Assembly (NCBI RefSeq): GCF_044761665.1
Contig: NZ_JBIWCW010000008.1
Span: 62,001-126,000, forward strand
Length of the DNA stretch: 64,000 nucleotides
Direction of reading: 5' to 3'
Source: Peribacillus sp044761665
GTDB taxonomy: Bacteria > Bacillota > Bacilli > Bacillales > DSM-1321
Position numbers and translations under genes: made by a program. Positions 60,816-64,000 of the stretch are shown in pieces. The notes beneath the pieces are model-generated. The model searched no databases. It was given only the letters and a program-made list of their open reading frames with translations, and was not told the origin of the DNA. Within the stretch, counting starts at the first letter, position 1, and the number at the start of each line of letters is the position of its first letter.

Positions 60816-61311
60816 ACTATTGCAAATCCAAGTTGTTAAAGTGGGAATAGCAGACATGAATATTGTGAAACCACCCTTTTCCATTCGTACTTCAGGACTT
60901 GGTTCATGTGTAGGGGTCGTCATTTATGACGAGAAAAAAGAGATTGCAGGTTTGGCGCATGTCATGCTGCCCGACTCTTCACTAGCTAAATCCGGACAAA
61001 TCAATATGGCCAAGTTTGCGGATACAGCAGTGAAGGAACTGGTTGAACGCTTGGTGAAACAAGGAGCAAGGCCCAATTTTCTAAAAGCCAAGATGGCTGG
61101 TGGTGCTCAAATGTTTCAATTTGCATCTGGCGGGGATTTAATGAGAATAGGGCCCCGAAATGTGGAAGCGGTGCGGAAGGAATTGGAAGACTTACGTATA
61201 CAAGTCGTTTCGGAAGACGTTGGCGGGAACAGTGGAAGAACGATAGAATTCAATTTGACGGAGTGCATGCTTAATATCCGGACAGTAAATAAAGGAACAA
61301 GAAATATTTAA
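60808..61311 (+). CDS. cheD: CheD, chemoreceptor glutamine deamidase
   Basis: 167 aa. ATG after TTAGGAGTGAC. The catalytic Cys34 lies in 'SGLGSCVGVVIYD' and His51 in 'AGLAHVMLPDS'. 'KAKMAGGAQMF' is also typical. It deamidates receptor glutamines and interacts with CheC in adaptation. It ends the chemotaxis block; sigD follows after 122 bases. Confidence 0.97.
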   Translation: MAELLQIQVVKVGIADMNIVKPPFSIRTSGLGSCVGVVIYDEKKEIAGLAHVMLPDSSLAKSGQINMAKFADTAVKELVERLVKQGARPNFLKAKMAGGAQMFQFASGGDLMRIGPRNVEAVRKELEDLRIQVVSEDVGGNSGRTIEFNLTECMLNIRTVNKGTRNI

Positions 61312-61433
61312 TAGAATATAGGGAATGGCGTAGCTGAAAAGTGACGGGAACACTGCAATCAAATATTGTTGCACCTAGAGCCTTCAAGGATCGTTTTGAC
61401 TATAAAACGTAAACAATGTTAGGAGGAAGTCCC

Positions 61434-62201
61434 ATGTCTCAACTGACTATCGAAGAAGAACAGTTATGCTGGAAAAATTGGGTCGACTGCAGGGACCCGC
61501 AAGCAGGGGACATATTGGTGAAAAAATATGTGCCACTTGTGTCATACCATGTCCAACGTATATCAGTCAGCCTTCCTAGGAATGTCAGTCGTGATGACAT
61601 TAGGAGCTTAGGGATGATGGGCTTATTTGATGCCTTGGAACGCTTTGATCCAAATCGTGATCTGAAATTCGACACATATGCTTCATTTCGGATTCGCGGT
61701 GCCATTTTGGATGGTTTAAGGAAAGAGGATTGGTTGCCCCGTAGTGCGAGGGATAAAGCAAAAAAAATCGATTCAGCTATTGAAAAATTGGAACAGAAAT
61801 ATATGCGGAACCTTACCCCTAAGGAAATTGCATCTGAATTAAATATTCCGGAAGATGAAGTATATGTTGCACTGAACGAGCACTTCTTCGCAAATGTTTT
61901 ATCTATGGATGAAAATCCACAAGAGCAGGATGACAAAGAGGGAACGAGTTTTCATATAAAAGATGAAAAAGCAGATTTACCTGAAGAAAATGTCCTAAAA
62001 CAAGAATTGTACGCAGAGTTAGCGAAAGTCATAGAAACACTAAATGAGAAAGAACAGTTGGTATTACAACTTTTTTATAAAGAAGAACTTACGCTGACGG
62101 AAATCGGACAAGTGATGAGTCTTTCCACATCAAGAATATCGCAGATTCATTCAAGGGCGATATTTAAACTTAGAAATGCTATGCAGGATAAAAAAAACTA
62201 G
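61434..62201 (+). CDS. sigD: Sigma-D (sigma-28), flagellar and motility sigma factor
   Basis: 255 aa from the ATG at 61434, after AGGAGGAAGT; an in-frame ATG at 61416 precedes that site. Region 2 reads 'GMMGLFDALERFDPNRDLKFDTYASFRIRGAILDGLRKEDW'. Region 3 follows, and region 4 is 'ELTLTEIGQVMSLSTSRISQIHSRA'. It directs transcription of hag, motAB and other late motility genes. Its position near the end of fla/che makes its level sensitive to completion of the long transcript. Confidence 0.98.
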   Translation: MSQLTIEEEQLCWKNWVDCRDPQAGDILVKKYVPLVSYHVQRISVSLPRNVSRDDIRSLGMMGLFDALERFDPNRDLKFDTYASFRIRGAILDGLRKEDWLPRSARDKAKKIDSAIEKLEQKYMRNLTPKEIASELNIPEDEVYVALNEHFFANVLSMDENPQEQDDKEGTSFHIKDEKADLPEENVLKQELYAELAKVIETLNEKEQLVLQLFYKEELTLTEIGQVMSLSTSRISQIHSRAIFKLRNAMQDKKN

Positions 62202-62377
62202 GCTGACTTTCTCTGCTTCTATCATACATGCTTTTTTTTACTGGAACTTTTAGCAGGACTAATCATTTGTGCGCAGACCATTCCGAACATTTGGAATCCT
62301 CAGGAGAAATAGGCAAGCAGTAACGCTATACAGATGATTAGTGGCTGTTGAAGGATATGTGGAGGGTGGGGTGGCTG

Positions 62378-62695
62378 TTGAGTTTAAAAGCGATTGAAAT
62401 GCAAATGGCTCTTCCTAGAACCCAAGATGCTGGAAAGATCCAAGAACAGCTCCTTCAAAAGAATCTAATCCAACAGGATCATGCCGCCCATCAAGGCCGA
62501 AAGGAAGACGAACGAAAACAGACTACTGTCATGGCTGAAGAACAAAAGCTTCCCGCTCATTTTTATGAAAAAGAAGGAAGTGCGGACAAAGGTCCGTTCC
62601 TCAAACAGCAGAGGAAGAAAGATAGTAAGAAAAAAACAACAGTGAATAGAGATTCCCATCCCTATAAAGGAAGGAGTATCGACTATTCCGGTTAA
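62378..62695 (+). CDS. Small conserved hypothetical protein between sigD and swrB
   Basis: 105 aa from the TTG at 62378, which follows GGAGGGTGGGGTGG. A further start at 62348 lacks a site. The N-terminus 'SLKAIEMQMALPRTQDAGKIQEQLLQK' looks conserved and is the probable functional part. The rest is Lys/Gln/Asp-rich and likely disordered. No membrane helix. Similar small proteins beginning with an 'ALPR.Q..GK' segment lie downstream of sigD in other Firmicutes, from memory. It is not part of the B. subtilis operon as I know it. Function unknown. Confidence 0.75.
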   Translation: MSLKAIEMQMALPRTQDAGKIQEQLLQKNLIQQDHAAHQGRKEDERKQTTVMAEEQKLPAHFYEKEGSADKGPFLKQQRKKDSKKKTTVNRDSHPYKGRSIDYSG

Positions 62696-62706
62696 GAGGA
62701 GGCACC

Positions 62707-63342
62707 ATGTCAGCATTTTTTATGTTTCTCCTTTTTAGTCTAAACATATTCACGATTTTCGCCGTTATTGTTTTATATCTTAGACAAAATCGGTTAAGTA
62801 AGCTCGAAAAGGAACAAAAAGCAACCATTATGGAGATGGAAGAGCTACTTACAGGTTATTTAATGGAAATGAAGGAAGATAACGAAGCGTTGATTGAGGC
62901 AGTTACACAAGTTGGCACGAAAACAAGTACGGATAAGATTGAAGAGCAAGCGTTAATGAAAGGCCCATCTGTAGTGAAAGAGGCAATACCATCAGAGGAA
63001 TCGATGCCGATCTTAAAAGAAGCAAGGCTTAACGGGACGAAAATGCAGGCTGCGAATGCCTATAAGAACCAGATTGAAAAAGATGGAGAGTATAAACCTG
63101 CTGAGGGAGTGAAAGACAAGCTTGAGCTTTCAGCGGAAGCTTCCAATTTACCCAAAGAAAAATCCCTGGTTGTTGAAAAAGATTTTGCAGCCATGTTGCA
63201 TGCTTCTTTAGAGGAATTATCATTAAATGAACAAGTCAACTATCTAGCGGAACAAGGCCTTTCAATTGAAGAAATTGCAAAAAAATTGAATAGAGGCCAA
63301 ACGGAAATCGAGCTTTTAATAAAGTTCCAAAAGAATAGATGA
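62707..63342 (+). CDS. swrB: SwrB-like protein, flagellar assembly/swarming factor
   Basis: 211 aa. ATG after AGAGGAGGCACC. One N-terminal helix (about 3-24) is followed by a coiled coil, a variable acidic middle, and the conserved C-terminal 'LNEQVNYLAEQGLSIEEIAKKLNRGQTEIELLIKFQKNR', an HTH-like element as in SwrB. SwrB activates the FliP pore/type III export in B. subtilis. It is the last gene before rpsB and ends the fla/che unit. Confidence 0.88.
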   Translation: MSAFFMFLLFSLNIFTIFAVIVLYLRQNRLSKLEKEQKATIMEMEELLTGYLMEMKEDNEALIEAVTQVGTKTSTDKIEEQALMKGPSVVKEAIPSEESMPILKEARLNGTKMQAANAYKNQIEKDGEYKPAEGVKDKLELSAEASNLPKEKSLVVEKDFAAMLHASLEELSLNEQVNYLAEQGLSIEEIAKKLNRGQTEIELLIKFQKNR

Positions 63343-63349
63343 ATATTGC

Positions 63350-63378
63350 TTGATTGTATCCCAAGGGTATGTTATATT
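63350..63378 (+). promoter_or_regulatory. Sigma-A promoter for rpsB
   Basis: TTGATT (63350-63355), a 17-nt spacer, and TATATT (63373-63378) with an extended TG element (TGT before the -10). It begins just after swrB and leaves a leader of about 105 nt before rpsB. Confidence 0.75.
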
Positions 63379-63493
63379 ATGAAATGGTGTTAATACACAC
63401 GCCCGTGATTCTAGCAGATGGTGCTGTTTATACAGTTTCTGTAGGGAAATGATCGGAGCGGAGGAAAAACAAAACCATTTAGGAGGAACTAAA

Positions 63494-64000
63494 ATGTCAG
63501 TCATTTCTATGAAACAATTGCTTGAAGCTGGTGTGCATTTCGGACACCAAACACGTCGCTGGAACCCTAAAATGAAGAAATATATCTTCACTGAGCGTAA
63601 CGGCATCTACATCATCGACCTTCAAAAAACAGTTAAAAAGGTTGAAGAAGCTTATAACTTCGTTAAAGAACTAGCTGCTAACGGTGGAACTGTTCTTTTC
63701 GTTGGTACTAAAAAACAAGCTCAAGAATCAGTTAAAGAAGAAGCTATCCGTTCTGGTATGTACTATGTAAACCAACGCTGGTTAGGTGGAACTTTAACAA
63801 ACTTTGAAACAATCCAAAAACGTATTAAACGTCTTAAAGATATCGAAAAAATGGACGCTAACGGAACTTTCGAAGTGCTTCCTAAAAAAGAAGTTATCCA
63901 ACTTAAAAAAGAATGGGATCGCTTAGAGAAATTCTTAGGCGGAATTAAAGATATGAAGACTCTTCCAGATGCGATCTTCGTTATCGACCCTCGCAAAGAG
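63494..64000 (+). CDS. rpsB: Ribosomal protein uS2 (5' part, runs off the window)
   Basis: 169 codons are present and the gene is open at the window end. ATG at 63494 follows AGGAGGAACT. It begins 'MSVISMKQLLEAGVHFGHQTRRWNPKM' and continues 'YIIDLQKTVKKVEEAYNFV', 'FVGTKKQAQ', and 'YVNQRWLGGTLTNF', which is uS2. Strong codon bias fits high expression. The following tsf gene would lie outside. Confidence 0.98.
   Translation, partial: MSVISMKQLLEAGVHFGHQTRRWNPKMKKYIFTERNGIYIIDLQKTVKKVEEAYNFVKELAANGGTVLFVGTKKQAQESVKEEAIRSGMYYVNQRWLGGTLTNFETIQKRIKRLKDIEKMDANGTFEVLPKKEVIQLKKEWDRLEKFLGGIKDMKTLPDAIFVIDPRKE

Noticed and set aside
61395..61424. TTGACT upstream of sigD as a dedicated promoter
   Set aside because: No -10 element exists at the right distance before the ribosome site; the hexamer is probably chance.

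Overview
The window reads as a chromosomal segment of a low-GC, endospore-former-type Firmicute (Bacillaceae, Bacillus sensu lato). The gene order ftsY / ylxM-ffh-rpsP-khpA-ylqD-rimM-trmD-rplS / lepB-rbgA-rnhB-ylqG-ylqH / sucCD / dprA-topA-trmFO-xerC-hslV-hslU-codY / fla-che / sigD-swrB / rpsB is the well-known Bacillus subtilis order. AGGAGG-type ribosome binding sites, TTG/GTG starts and sigma-A-like promoters fit the same group. A member of the Peribacillus/Bacillus simplex type is possible, but that is a guess. All recognised genes lie on the + strand.

Region 1 (1-12347): the 3' end of ftsY and its terminator, then a 12-kb run of seven tightly packed or overlapping genes: a secreted/membrane protein, an ABC ATPase and permease, a membrane/coiled-coil protein with a Gln-Gly repeat, a MoxR AAA+ ATPase, a DUF58 protein, and two membrane-anchored von Willebrand A proteins. 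It sits between ftsY and ylxM, which are neighbours in B. subtilis, and is the most accessory-looking and least understood part of the window. Region 2 (12348-19800): SRP (ylxM-ffh), ribosomal proteins S16 and L19, ribosome and tRNA maturation (khpA, rimM, trmD, rbgA), signal peptidase and RNase HII. Region 3 (19800-33615): an orphan FliK-like/FlhB-like pair (ylqG-ylqH), succinyl-CoA synthetase, DNA uptake and topology (dprA, topA), tRNA U54 methylation (trmFO), XerC, the HslUV protease and the nutritional repressor CodY.

Region 4 (33616-34691) is a 1.1-kb gene-poor gap with two long perfect hairpins, traces of a decayed gene, and an inverted repeat next to the probable fla/che promoter. Region 5 (34692-63342) is a complete fla/che operon: rod/basal body (flgBC, fliEF), switch and export (fliGHIJ, fliM, fliY, fliOPQR, flhBA), hook (fliK, flgD, flgE), placement (flhFG), chemotaxis (cheY, cheB, cheA, cheW, cheC, cheD), sigma-D and swarming factors (swrD, swrB). 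Compared with B. subtilis it has an extra 'flagellar operon protein' between flgD and flgE and a small hypothetical gene between sigD and swrB. The window ends inside rpsB.

No tRNA, rRNA, CRISPR array, insertion sequence or prophage was recognised. Several start codons were assigned by Shine-Dalgarno placement and family alignment. The most interesting items are the 12-kb MoxR/VWA/ABC cluster, the YlqG-YlqH pair with a sigma-D-like promoter upstream, the hairpin and unusual start region of swrD, and the decayed gene between codY and flgB.
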